Below are positions 10,111-21,548 of a stretch of DNA of 64,000 nucleotides, in pieces. The stretch's first letter is position 1, and the number at the start of each line of letters is the position of its first letter. The position numbers and the translations under genes were made by a program. The DNA comes from Deuterostichococcus epilithicus (lineage: Eukaryota > Chlorophyta > Trebouxiophyceae > Prasiolales > Stichococcaceae). Below the pieces are notes generated by a model. The model had not been told where the DNA came from, made no database searches, and saw only the letters and a list, made by a program, of their open reading frames with translations. The DNA lies in the NCBI GenBank assembly GCA_033439295.1, contig JAVTLE010000014.1, positions 4,588,001 through 4,652,000 of the forward strand, written 5' to 3'.

Positions 10111-13100
10111 ATGGGCACAAGCAGACCCAGGACAGGCCCGCCGCCCATCTTTGCGGGCGTCGACAGGCAGCCTCCACGACCGCAGCGCCCCAAGCCGTCC
10201 GGCAACGAGCTGGCCGTGCACGGCGAGCGCTGCCGGCTGTTTGAGGACAGCGCCGTCGCCGCTGCGGCCTTCGAGGCCGGCGGGCACCTGCTGCCGTGCG
10301 CCGGCGAGACGGTGGACCGCTTCGACGCGCGGCTGCTGCTGTCGGCGGCGCCGGCCGCGGCTAGCAGCGGCGCAGGAGCGGCGGCAGTAGGCTCGACGGT
10401 AACGGCAGAGGAGGAGCAGGCGCAGGCTGAGCTCGATGCCGAGCGGTATCGCGATCTGCAGGGAGACGGCAGCGACGAGGAGTCCGAGGAAGGAGAGGCC
10501 TCCGAAACAGGTCAGGACATGCAAAGGGCCGGACTGGGCACCAAAGCGTGTGAGCAGCTGGAATGCCCTCGTGTGCATTGCGTGAGGGGCACCTGCACAA
10601 CGCAAGCAGCTGCACCATCACTTTACTCCAGGCTGAAGGAATTGAGCCAAACGCAAGACTGTCACGCTCTACTCCGCATTGCATGCTGCAATCTGAGGAT
10701 GTCCTCCAACCCAGGCGGCGTGGCCATCCCATTCAGCTACGGCAGCAACGGCGGCGGCGGCGGCGGCGGCGGTGGCACTACCTCCTTCCAGGAGGTCGGC
10801 TACAGTTACGATGACGCAGCGGCGGCGGCAGGTGGCGCGCCTGAAGCAGCAGCGGCGGCGCAGCCTGCCCTGGACGAGCAGGATGGGGAACCCTTCGTGG
10901 CGCCCCTTGACTTGCCGCAGCCGCTGCAGGGCCACCTGCCGGTCACCGTGCGCCAGCACCAGGTCTGCGATGTTTGTTCGGAGTCTTTCGCCTTTCGTCT
11001 TTTCGATCCAGCCCCAGTCTGTCTGGTCTCCTCATCGGTCTGGCACATGCCGGCGCGCGCCTGCGCCCCGTTGCGGATGCTAGAGCAGTCTGCGTTGCGC
11101 ACCGGCAGACCAGGAACGCAGGAAGCCGGCCGCTGTGCCTGGTGTCGATGCGCCGCCCGCGCCGCGCAGGTGATCGCGCAGACTGCGGCTTTCGTGCGGG
11201 CAGCGGGCGGTCAGTCCGAGTTTCGGCTCGGAATGCAGCAGGCGGGCAACCCAAACTTCAGCTTCCTGCGTCCCGGCGACCGCCTGGCGCCCTACTTCCG
11301 CTGGCTGCTGCGCACGGCGCCGGCGGAGGCGCAGCGTGCCGCCAGCCTGCAAGGTGACAGATCTGTTAATGAACTCGAGTGGCTCTCGTGTGAACGTGGG
11401 GCACCCTGCCCGGTACTGCCGGTCTGGAGGCAGCAGCACGTCAAGAGATCATACAACGCCGAGGTCGGCGAGCTACAAGCAACATGTTTCGCATCCTCGC
11501 ACCAGCACCCAGGCGTTGGTTGCACTGATGGCATGTTGGGAGATCTGAAGGCACCGTTCTGCAGGTCCCACCGGCCTGGACATGCTGGCGGCATCGTACG
11601 ACACGGACCAGGCCTCCGACCCGCCGACGCCCCGCGCCCCGCGCCCGGAACCCGGCCCCTCAACAGCGGAGCAGGCGGGGGACGCCGCCGCCGAGGCGGC
11701 GGGGACGGTGCACGACGCCGCGGGCGCTGCGGCGCTGGCGGCAGGCGGTGCCGACGCTGAAACGGTGCCCAGAGCTGTGGCAGCGGCACCAGACGACCAG
11801 CAACAGGATCCGGCTGCAGCGGCGGCCAGCTCGACTGTGATGCCACCCCCCGAGGGGTATGGGGCGCAGAAGCCGGCCAGCTCCGAGCTGCCGGCTTCAG
11901 CAGCGGCGGTGCCGGCGGCGCCGCCGCCGCCGCCGGCCGTCCAGGCCATCATGGCGAAGCTTGTGGACTTTGTCAAGGTGCGACACGGTCCAGATTTTGA
12001 ACCTCACTCTTCACAAGAAACTGGTGCTGACTTAATTCGAAGTCTTTGGGATCCGCTTGTATCCCCGTGCGCCGCATAGTACGTTCCTGGCCGTGAGCAC
12101 CCGACCTGTGGCACACGCTGATCAAGGCGCAGCAGCGCTCTGGACTTGGCGCCGCCGCCGCAGCCTGAAGCGGCAGGCGCCGCGGCAGCCGGGGATGCCC
12201 AAGCCATGGAGACGTGTGGAGACGCCCCTGCGGTGACTCTGCGACCTCATCCCTGCATGGAACAGTCCCGGCTGCCTCGTTGATGCCACGCCTTGCCACC
12301 ACTGCTCCACTGCACCAGTGTCCACCCGTTGGCTGTTCAGGTTTTCCACTTCCGCGTCACGGATGCTTGCCACAGCTTGAATCGGTCTGATCGCAGCAGC
12401 GACTGCGCAGCTGCTGCAGGGCAGCGCAGCTGGTGTGGGGATTCCCTTGCAGGTGCCGCAGGCGTCGGCCTTGCCGGCCTCCCCAGGCAGCTCCCCACAA
12501 TGCCACAGGGCGACGGCAGCTCTGCAGGCTGCCAGCCGCCCCTGGTCGCCACCTACCGCCACTGATTCAGCACTGCGATCACAGCCTCAGCCGGCTGTGG
12601 TCACATCTCGCAGGCCAAAGGCGCGGCGCTGGGCCTGGCACTGGCGCGCCGGGAGGCGGCAAACCCGCGCTTCAGCTTCCTGCAGCCGGGCAACGCCTTC
12701 CACGGCGCCTGGCGCGCCGCCGTCGAGACCGGCCTGGACCCCACGACCGCCGCACAGCTGCTGCCGGTAGAGGCAGCGCCGGCGGCATTGGCGGCGCAGC
12801 CGGCGGAGCCGCCAGCGGCTGCTGCAGCACATGCAGCTGCAGCAAAACAGCCGCTGGCGGCTGCGGCCGACACCGAGGGAGCGGCAGCGGTCGGCGGCCC
12901 CGCTGCAGGCGGTCCGGCAGCGACCATGGAGGTGCCGCGTCTCGCAGCACTCGGCGGGAGCGCGGCGGCAGGTACGCCAAGGCCAAAGGTCATGCGCGCT
13001 CACTATGCCAGTGTGGCCCAGCCTGCTGATTCCGCTCAGCCGCCGGCGGGCGCCGCAGATCCTGCAGGCGCTGCTGCCGCCCCCGCAGCAGCGGCGATGG

Positions 13101-14782
13101 CACCAGCGGTGCCGGCCGCCCGGCCACGCGCCGCGAAGTCGACCGCCGGCAAGCCGGCGCCCGCAAAGCCCGCGGGCGCGATCCGCGCCAACCCCCAGCT
13201 GGCGCAGCGCATCATCGGGCCGCACCGGCCGCCACAGCAGACCGCGAGCGGCCGAAAGCCGCCGCCGTGGGCGGCAGCCGCGGGGGCGGACGGCTTTGTT
13301 GATTTTGACTCGGAGCCTGCTCGTGGAGCGGCTGTTGCCGACGGCGCACAGGCGGAGCAGCAGCCCGGGCAGCCGTGCCCAGCTGCCGCAGCAGCGGCAG
13401 CAGATCGTGACGGCTCCGAAGGCAGCCCCGCGCCTGGCAGTCCAGCGCCAGACGGCCCCGGCGACGAGGGCGGCTCGCCTGGCCTGGAGGGTGCCGAAGC
13501 CGCAAGTGCCGACGCGGAGGTGCAAGCCAGGAAGGCCCGCCGCCTCAGGTGGGCTTGACACACCTCCCTGCACCTCGGCTCGCTGCACTGCCACAGCACC
13601 TTCATATCGCCAGCCTCAACCTGTGAGCTGGCTGGCCTGCCACCACTCGCAGATCAGTGTCCCAAAGCCCGCTGGAACCTGCTCTGCAACCATGGAGTTA
13701 GATGCCGCTCAGCAGCGAGATATTCACTGCTGGAGCCTGCTCGGATGCCCTACCGCAGCACCGCTGCTGCGTCACGTGCAGGGCAGTGCGAGAGGCGCTT
13801 GCGGCCAAGCAGCAGGCTGCCGCTGAGAGGCACCGCGCAGTCTCGCAAGCGGCTGCGGCGGCGGCGGCTGCCGAGGCTGCGCGCTCTGAGGCCGAGCGGC
13901 GCCAGCGGGCGGAGGCGGCGGCGGCGGAGGCGCGCCGCCGGCGCCGCATCTTCCTGGGCGAGGTCTGCCTCCTCTGTCTGATGCGACATGACTGTACTTT
14001 GGCTTGTGCTGCTGCTGCTGCCGCCGCCGCCGCCGCGGCCTTCACAGGTGCAGCGCTGGCGGTGCACCAAATCTGGGACTGACCACTCTGTGCCGCATGT
14101 TCCTTCCCGATGTCTGGTGTAACGCCGCCGTCAGCTAACCGACTGTGCAGGCTTCCTCGTCAACCCAATCGCGGTGCAAGGACATGATCGGGGGGTGCTC
14201 TGCGCGGCAGCTGCGCTGCATGTCATCATCCTGAAAGCAGTCCTGCTACTCGCACAGGAGGCAGCAGAGCCGGACGCGGCGACGCAGCCACCGTTGCTTC
14301 AGCCGCGCCTCACGTCCGAGGAGCTGTGGGCTCGGCTGCAGCCCACTGGCAGCGGACGCGGCGGCGGCGGCGCCGGAGGTGCAGCTGGCGGCAGCGGCGA
14401 CGAAGGTCTGTCCAGCCAGCAGCTGGGCATGTCAGTGGGGCACATCGTTGCGCAGCTGCGCGCGGCGAACGCCGCTTCGGCCACGAGCGACACGTCAGTC
14501 TCCGGCGGCGCCGGGGTGGGGCCACCGCCGGTGGCAACAGCCGCAGTGGCTGGGCGTGTCGCTGGGAGCGCTGGCGGAGAGAACAACAGCAGCGACTCTG
14601 GCAGCCGGAGGAGGCCCGGCGACAACAAGCGGCGGGGCAGCAAGCGGCGGATGCAAGAGGCGGCAGAGGGCAGTAGCTCTGGGTCTGATCGAAAATCGCG
14701 GAAGTCGCGCGATCGTGAGCGGCACAAGGACGGCATCAGGGGCGGCAGCAGCAGGAAGCACGAGCGGTCCTCACAAGTCTGA
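10111..14782 (+). CDS. SWAP-type splicing regulator (DRY_EERY and two SURP domains), 961 aa
   Basis: Homologue of suppressor-of-white-apricot (SFSWAP), a nuclear pre-mRNA splicing regulator. Exons, all phase-consistent: 10111-10510, 10715-10962, 11170-11353, 11565-11977, 12614-13548, 13782-13962, 14258-14782. Residues about 30-75 match the DRY_EERY domain (LAVHGERCRLFEDS, HLLPCAGETVDRFDARLLL). SURP1 starts near residue 217 (VIAQTAAFVRAAGGQSEF, NPNFSFLRPGDRLAPYFRW). SURP2 is split by the 636-bp intron 4 (AIMAKLVDFVK | AKGAALGLALARREAANPRF), and the two halves give exactly the SURP spacing. Then come a long Ala/Pro-rich linker, a charged helix (ERRQRAEAAAAEARRRRRIF) and a short RS/RE-like tail (SDRKSRKSRDRERHKDG). 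A poly-Gly run is at about 10750-10773. The start has no upstream ATG competitor in frame. It lies upstream of the CHERP-like gene. Confidence 0.88.
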
Positions 14783-14940
14783 GTGCGGGCCAACAGCCTG
14801 CTAGGTAGCGAAGTCTTGCTGTTGGTCTGTTGTTGTCAGATGACTGGCTTATCAAACGCAGTCTGAACAACTGAAAATGCCGAACCCTACACCCGCAACA
14901 GTCTGTCTTGTGGGCCGACTTGTCCAGCAACACGTGGCGG

Positions 14941-16188
14941 TCACCCCACCACCGCGGCTGGTTCCCGCCTTGGGAATTTGCGATGGACAAAGTAGTGATG
15001 CGCAGGGTCATAGTTCCCCTCGTGTTCTCCTCTGACATCACACCCTCCTTGATGAGAATGCGTGGAGAGTGGCGCGAGTCTCGTCCTTTTCCCCCGCCAC
15101 TGCAGCAGCTGACATCGCATCCAGCCTGCATTACATGTGTGTACAGTTTAACACGCATATGTCAGTCAACAGCGGCGCTTCTACTGGAGTGCACTGTGGT
15201 GCAGGGCTCTGATTTTGATGGAACAGGATCTGCATGTTGCCATTCCGATGATGTCGCAGTGCATTGCGCAGCCACCTCCCACCCGACCGCCCAGGCACAG
15301 TTTTGCTCAGCAGCACTGGCCGGGCACATTCGCTTGACCCCGCAGCGCAGGCGAAGCTGCATGCTGCAGCAGGGACGCATTGACGGACGCTGACGCTGAC
15401 GGGGCCACGCCTTGGACGCTGGTGGGTGAGGGCCTCCACATCCACGGCTGATCACCTCTGGGAGGGGTGGTACACCGTCGTAGGTTGGCAGCGGCCGACC
15501 GAAGGCTGGCAAGGCTGGCAGATGGTGCAAAGTTTTCGTCGGGTGAGGGCTGTTGATCCGCTGCTTGCAAAGGCTAGCTCGTCAGAAAGGCGGCCACCAT
15601 TCGCTTTGTATCTCAGGCCAAGCTCCTCAAATATTCCCTGGCGTTGCGCAGCCCGCTCCTGCGGAGGGTTCTTCCACGGCGACGGGCTGCGGCGGGCAGG
15701 ATGACTGCAGCACGCTGTGCGGACTACCGCAGTAGGCATTTCTGATGACAGATGTCAATCGACCTCCGCAATTTCGATCCCTGAATGCCTGAGGTGTGTC
15801 AGGACGTGTGCATTGAAATACGTTGCGTGGAGCTAGGGTTTATTGAGATGCGCACCGGCCTTGAGCAAGGGGTATAAGGTTTGCCGAGATGTTGTAGTTG
15901 AACGCTGCAGTGTGCAGTCAGTTGCAACAGCTTCTTTCGGACCCACCTGACGCAGAATGACATCAGGCTGCATAATCGTTTGCTGAAACGTGTGCTGCAC
16001 CTGCGGCAGCGTCGCACTGGCATTGGTGGCACTGACAGTCTGATTGGTCCCAACGCTCGATCGCCCCCACCCAGCTGAAGTGTTTCGAACATAATCAGAC
16101 GTGTTCGAATCTTCGGACAAGCTGGCTAGCGTGGTCCTACGGATTCGAGGCGCTTGTGCAACTGCCTCCCTGGCCTCTCAGAAAGCAT
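14941..16188 (-). CDS. Unresolved minus-strand locus, probably a multi-exon gene
   Basis: Several stretches look coding on the minus strand but I cannot join them into one model. A possible first exon starts with ATG at 16188 (MLSERPGRQLHKRLES, donor gtagga). The frame at 15947-16120 (NTSDYVRNTSAGWGRSS, QQTIMQPDVILRQ, donor gtgggt) has no ATG. An exon begins at 15637 after a cag acceptor (GIFEELGLRYKANGGRLSDE). A possible last exon ends at TGA 14941-14943 (EGNYDPAHHYFVHRKFPRRE). Phases of the first two options both fit the exon at 15637. No family is recognised. It is head to head with the CHERP-like gene, with only about 50 bp between the possible ATGs. Confidence 0.3.
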
Positions 16189-16238
16189 GCTGACAGTGGC
16201 CACAAAGCAGCACTTGAAGAACACGTAAGATAGCAACT
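16189..16238. promoter_or_regulatory. Very short head-to-head spacer upstream of CHERP-like gene
   Basis: If the minus-strand ATG at 16188 is real, only 50 bp separate it from the CHERP-like ATG at 16239, so promoters or leaders must overlap. If the minus gene starts elsewhere, the CHERP promoter lies within 14783-16238. No core promoter motif is obvious. Confidence 0.25.
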
Positions 16239-19200
16239 ATGGCGGCCCTGGCGCAATTCTTCGACCCTTCACAGCCTCCACCGGTGGCGGTGGAGCCGCC
16301 CGCAGACGCCGCGCTGGCCACGAGGGTGGCGAAACTGGTAGAATTTGCGTCTCGAAACGGACCCAGCTTCGTGGCCCTGATCCAGGGCAAGCAAAAGGCG
16401 CGCTTGCTGGCCCTTGCTCCCCCGAGAAAGCCTGTCACGCGTCGCTGTCGACGCTGCCAGAGCATTGACCGGTGAATCAGCCCTCAAGGCTGACTCCCAT
16501 CTCGTAAATACACTCCTTCCTCCCACAGGACAACCCGGAGTATGGCTTCCTGTTTGACGGCGACGGCTCGGCCTTCTACAAGTGGTCACTTTACTCCACG
16601 CTAGCCGCTGCTGCCGCCGCGCCGCCGCTGCAGCAGCAGGGCCAACGGCAGCAGCAGCCGCCGCATGGGGAGCCGCAGGGCCAGCAGGCCGCGCAGGTGC
16701 AGCAGCAGCACGAGCCTGACCAGCAGCAGCAGGGAGCGGCGCAGCCGCACGGCAGTGCTCCCGGTCATGTGCCACCGCATCAGGCGCCGCAGCAGCAGGC
16801 GGACGGCGGCACGCCACTGCAGTATGGCTATGGCTACCCTCAGCAACAGCCCCAGCAGGTACAGGAGACGTGATGGAGGTTCGCTGCGCTTTGTGCCCTG
16901 TCCTGCCAGGCGCCCTGGACACGCTGTACGGAGCTGGGCGCTGCGCCGTGCAGGCGTGCAGAGCGTGGCCCTTCAGGGTCCAGACAGCCAAGCCCTAAGT
17001 GCAGCACGCCAATTGATGCAGCAACGTCGCGCGTTGCGCCGCAGGGCTACCAGGCGCCGGCGTTCGGCGTCCCCCAAGAGATCACCTCCGGCTTTGCCGC
17101 CGTCCTCTCCGGGCTGACCGGCTCAAAGGTGACGGGGCCCTCGAAACCTTCATGTGGGGAGTCTGTTTCACACCTGGCGTGCGACCATGGCCTACCAAGT
17201 GCAGAGCGGAGCACAGCCTTGCCAATACGCCTGTCGCCTCAGGCGTCACGAGCAGCGACCGAGTTGCTGCAGCGGCTGGTGCTTGCGTCGCGCAGGAGTC
17301 CATTCGGGGCGCAGCAGCGTGGTTCCTGGGGGCACAGCAGCATGCGTGGCCGCTGGCGCAGCAGATGGCGGCGCAGAGCACGCAGCTCTCGGAGCACGCC
17401 CGGCAGCTGCACCTGATCTACCTCGCCAACGACATCGCCCTCAAAGCGTGCGTGCCCAGGGCCGCCGCACATCCGTCGCGGGCTGCTGCGAACCCTGGAT
17501 TTGCCTGCGCCGCCTCAGGCCCGTGCGAGTTTTCTCGTGACCCTTGGTGTCCGACCCATTGCAGGTATGGTGCAAACAGTTCAAGTGTATGGCGGCCTCG
17601 AGCACAGCCATGCTCCAAGCCGCACCAGGTCATCACTGCAGCTATGGACGGGCTTCAGGACAGGTCGAGTGAAGAGTATCCCTCGGCGCTGACCTTGCAT
17701 TGCAGCCTGGACGCGCGACCTGCGGGCAGCGGGCCGGAGTCGGACGGAGTGGCGGCGGCGCTGCGGCCGGTGCTGCCGTTGATGCTGGCGGCCGCTGCCA
17801 GCACCGGCGGCCTGACACCGGAGGTGGGTTCTCGGTCGCTGGTGCCGTGCTGTGCCCAGATCCAGGGGAGAACCGTGTTTGGACCGCTTTGCAGCAGTGG
17901 CGGTGCCGGCGGGGGTTTTGGTAGGCGCCAGTGCAACCCCTGCCCCTTGTGTTCGCTGGAGAGGAATGCACTTGAAAGTCTTGCAGGACCGGGCCCGGTT
18001 GCTGCGGGACTGGGGAGGATTCATGTCAGCCACGATCCAGGAGGCTTGAGGGGTCTCACAGGAACCCTTCTGCAAGGCAAAGCTGTGCTTGCGCTTGCAG
18101 GTGGTTGCACGCCTCAATCAGATCGTGGACTTTTGGGGATCCAAGGGCGTGTTTGACGCCGGCGCGGCCGCCGAGATGCGGGCCGCTGCCGCCGCCGGCC
18201 GCGCTGCGCCACCACCGGCGCCCTATCCGCAGCAGCAGCAGCAGCAGCAGCAGCAGCACCTGCAGCAGCAGCACCCGCAGCAACAGGCGCCGGGGCAGCC
18301 ATACTGGGACGGGCAGCAGTGGGTGACGCCGCCGCCGGCAGGGTACGGCCACGTGTCTCCGCATCAGGTGAGCAGCAGCAATCCGTGGTGTGCACAGCGG
18401 AGTGCAGCTGCTGCAGGGTTGCTGAACCCGCGCTCGAGCGTGTACTTTCGCATGGCGGCATGGCAGCCTGCAGCAATTGTGCTACTGCGCTCCTGCGTGA
18501 GCTCGGTCCGGCAGCCTGCCGGACCGAGCTCAGCCAGCCTGCCACTACCATCACAGACAAAATCAAAACGCAAAACCGAGGTCTTGCGCTCTTTGAGCCC
18601 CTCGTGCGCTGACACAGCGTCTGACTGTGCAGCCCGGCATGTGGGGCGCCAACCCAGCGGCGCTGGCGCCGCCGCCAGACATCGCTTTTAGGCAGCAGGT
18701 GCACCCTCAATGCTCAGTCTTTGCAGCGTCCTGACCCAACGATGCTTGAAGCCATCGTGGTCGACGTTTGTGGCGGACTGCAGAGCTTTACCGTGCGTTG
18801 CCCCCTGCATCCGCTGCCAGCATGAACTGCAGGCAAGGGCTCCATACGCAGCTCCATACGCGTGCAGCCCGGACCCTGGTAAAGCACTCCTCGCAACAGC
18901 TTTACGCTGCACTGCCGCAGGACGGCTTCGGCGGCCAGGCGGCGACGCCGGACTTCCAGCCGCCGGCGGTGGCGCCGGTCGCGACGCCGACGCCGCCGCT
19001 GCCCAACTCCGTGGGCTTTCCGCCTGGCCTGCTGCCGCAGGTGCACAGCATTTCACGGGCAGCCCGACTTTGCCTGGGAAGCCAGACGAGCTTGCTTTGC
19101 GCCCGGCTCATGATCTTGGATCGACATGCGCTGTCCACCACGTTGCCGAGGTCCAGCGCCCGCAGTATGCTGTTGGCTGAATTGCGGCGGACTCCGCTTT

Positions 19201-21258
19201 GTCGTGCTGCTGCCACTGTGTTGCCTCTCTGTTGAGCTGGTAGATCCGGCAGAGACAGGCGCAGCCACACCCACCCACGCTCTGCCGCTACAAACCCTCT
19301 GCTGTTGCAATGCAAGGCTGCTGTGTCAGTGCAATGCTGCCTGCTCTGCGCAGCTGGTGCGGGCGCGGCATGTGCATCCGCCGGATGTCGCATCCATCAT
19401 CCTGCTCCCGCCGTACTCGATTTTCACTGTTCTTCTCTGCTTCCTGCAGCTGGTGTGCGCGCAGCAGGCGGAGAGCAGCCCTTCCTGCGGGCAAGGAAGA
19501 CATTTCTGTACTGCTGCGGATAAAAACCCTGTGCTTCGCTGCTCCATGCAGCTGGCGCATGCGCAGCAGGCGGAGGGCAGCCCTCCCTGCGGCGAATGCA
19601 GGGATTTTAGTACCGGAATGACCCTGTGCTGCCCATCATCTTCTCTGCAGCTGGTGCGGGCGCGGGCGGCGGAGGGCAGCTACACGCCCATCCCGCCGGG
19701 CGACGTGGCGGCGGCGGCGATGCCGCCGGCACGCGAGCCGGACGCCTACCTCAAGTCGCGCCTGGACCAATTTTACGCGGAGCTGCAGGTGGCAGCCGCT
19801 TTCGGTTGGATGTCTCGTCAGTATCGTCTCTCAAACATGCGGGTTATGCCACCTATCATGCGCCTCAAGTCCTGTACCCGTGCCATGCGCTAATGCAGTC
19901 CAATTACTCCTTCAGAATTCTGAAATCTCTTGAGAAAATCCCGCCATTTGTCGCAATGGCACTGCTGGAACTCTGAGCGCAAAAGTGACCAAGGTCCACC
20001 GCCGGCGCTTCAGCCGCTTGTGCCGCAAATTTACAGCGCTGGGTGTGGACACTGGGTGTGGGGTGCCGGATGTGGGAAAACAGTCCGCAATCCTGTCGCT
20101 GGACCGGGCTCCTGTACAATTGCGTACTCAAGTCTCCAGACCCCAGAGCAGACATTTTGTGAACAGTTGCCATCCAGGCAGCGATGCAAGGCGGGGCGCG
20201 CAGCAGCGACACCCGAAAGCTCCTCCTGTCCGGGTGTCTGGGCCGCTGTCAAGCCCCCGCGTTCACCTCGACGAGGGCCCAAACATCCAAACTGCAGGAC
20301 TACCGGCCAGGGCTGTCGCGCGCGGACGTGGAGGATGCGCAGCGGGCGCAGCGGCGCGCCGACGGGCGGGCAGAGGAGGCGCCGCCGGCGCGGCACGCCG
20401 AGCACGCGCGCACCTTCGACGGCCCTCCGCCGCGGGCGTCGGCAGGTGCCCCATGCCTCCTGCTTCCTGACAGCTTGTACCCTGCTTCCTGCTGCCATCT
20501 TGTGACCCGGGGTGCAGCGGCGCCCACCGCCATGGGAGTTGTCCCACACCCCCATCCTTGCCCTGCGTGACGCCGAGTGCACTCAGATCCTGGGGTGCGA
20601 ACGGATGAGCGCAAGGTTGAGGGCGAATGCCTGGTGGCTGTCGCGCGAGCCGGCGCTGCCAGAATGCTGCAGCAAGACCGCTGTGCTGCTGTGCGCTGTG
20701 TGCAGTAGCGTCCCCAGCAGGGGCGGCCAGCTTGTTGCTTCTAGTGTTGCGCACGGCGGGTGATACTGTCGTTGTGCGGTTGCAGACGGCGGCGGCAGCA
20801 GAGGCGGCCTGGGCTCCGGCCGCATTGGCCTGGGGTTCGAGGAGCCCTCCTCGCAGCAGCCCAGTAGCAGGTTTGCATCGTCCCATTGCGGCAGCCGGTT
20901 CCAGCCTTGAGGACCCTCCCGCTGCAGGTTTCGGGGCTCTGCAATGCCAGCTCACTCTGCTGCGCCAGCTCGCTGGCGCCGGGCTGCAGTCAGCTGTGCA
21001 TCCCGGCGCCGCGGGCACAGCATGGTCTGCTCTGCTGTGCTCGCCTGTTGCCCTGCAGCACCTTCTCTGCACCTACTTATCGACCTGACCAGACCACTGG
21101 CGGTTGACTGACTCGCTCGCCATGTGCCTCGCAGCGACTACGGCAACCCGTACGATTCCTTCCGCCAGAAGCGCAGCAGTGGGTACTACGAGACCATCAC
21201 GCGCAACAGCGTCGACGCGATGGTCAAGCGGGGGGAGCGCTTTGGTGGCGGCCGGTAA
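16239..21258 (+). CDS. CHERP-like splicing factor (SURP and CID domains), 596 aa
   Basis: Homologue of CHERP and its plant SWAP/CID relatives, which associate with U2 snRNP in the nucleus. Twelve exons join in phase: 16239-16397, 16529-16858, 17045-17128, 17296-17447, 17706-17823, 18101-18367, 18633-18698, 18921-19040, 19651-19788, 20298-20445, 20786-20870, 21135-21258 (TAA). SURP at residues about 29-72 (AKLVEFASRNGPSFVALIQG; DNPEYGFLFDGDGSAFYKW), a Gln-rich linker, then a CID/RPR domain (LSGLTGSK ESIRGAAAWFLG; LHLIYLANDIALKA; AALRPVLPLMLAAA; VVARLNQIVDFWGSKGVF). A run of nine Gln is at 18230-18256. The block LVRARAAEGSYTPIPPGDV followed by MPPAREPDAYLKSRLDQFY matches the conserved CHERP C-terminal block. 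The last exon (NPYDSFRQKRSSGYY) resembles the extreme C-terminus of the family; the glycine-rich exon at 20786 is only faintly like a G-patch. Intron 1 uses a GC donor (AAG|gcgcgc). Confidence 0.87.
18499..18531. repeat. Perfect inverted repeat in a CHERP-like intron
   Basis: Arms of 16 bp (18499-18514 gagctcggtccggcag and 18516-18531) are perfect reverse complements around one base. It lies in the intron 18368-18632, about 100 bp before the acceptor. It could form a strong hairpin in the pre-mRNA. No terminator context is present. Confidence 0.85.
19354..19680 (+). repeat. Tandem copies of a 3' splice site plus exon start (four units)
   Basis: The start of the CHERP-like exon at 19651 (cag|CTGGTGCGGGCG..GCGGAGGGCAGC) is preceded by three decayed copies, each with its own cag acceptor: at 19354, 19450 and 19552. 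Spacings are 96, 102 and 99 bp, all multiples of three. The plus frame stays open through all four units (LVRARHVH, LVCAQQAESS, LAHAQQAEGS, LVRARAAEGS), so use of an upstream acceptor would insert peptide without shifting the frame. Only the last unit continues into the conserved CHERP block. Confidence 0.85.
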
Positions 21259-21548
21259 CCTGCAGTCGCCTGATACTGCAGCGCGCAATGCCGGTGACAG
21301 CACGGTCAGTCGTGGAATGCTTCCTTCGCGGGATGCTGGCGACTGCGGCGGCTGCACAGAACGGCTTGCGGGCCCGCTGTCGCATGGGTTGTTCCCGTGG
21401 GGGCGGCGGGCTGCCTAGTGGCGGCGGCCAGCCATGCAACGCTTTGCCAAGCTGATGGGGCAATATATTGATCTTTCAAGAGTGTCACTGGCCGCTATCA
21501 CTGAACCGCTGACCCTGCTGACGTGGTGATGCATTTGCATGAGCCTGC

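Noticed and set aside
11978-12613. Coding-like continuation VRHGPDFEPHSSQ after SWAP exon 4
   Set aside because: It resembles a SURP segment, but the SURP2 spacing is exact when exon 4 ends at 11977 and exon 5 starts at 12614, so this is intron (perhaps an exon-edge relic).
14152-14174. Tiny possible SWAP exon after cgactgtgcag
   Set aside because: The phases of exons 13782-13962 and 14258-14782 already join directly; adding it shifts the frame.
17565-17628. Possible extra exon in the CHERP-like gene (after gcag, reading VWCKQFKCMAASS)
   Set aside because: Including it breaks the phase of the next exon. Joining 17447 directly to 17706 gives the expected CID spacing.
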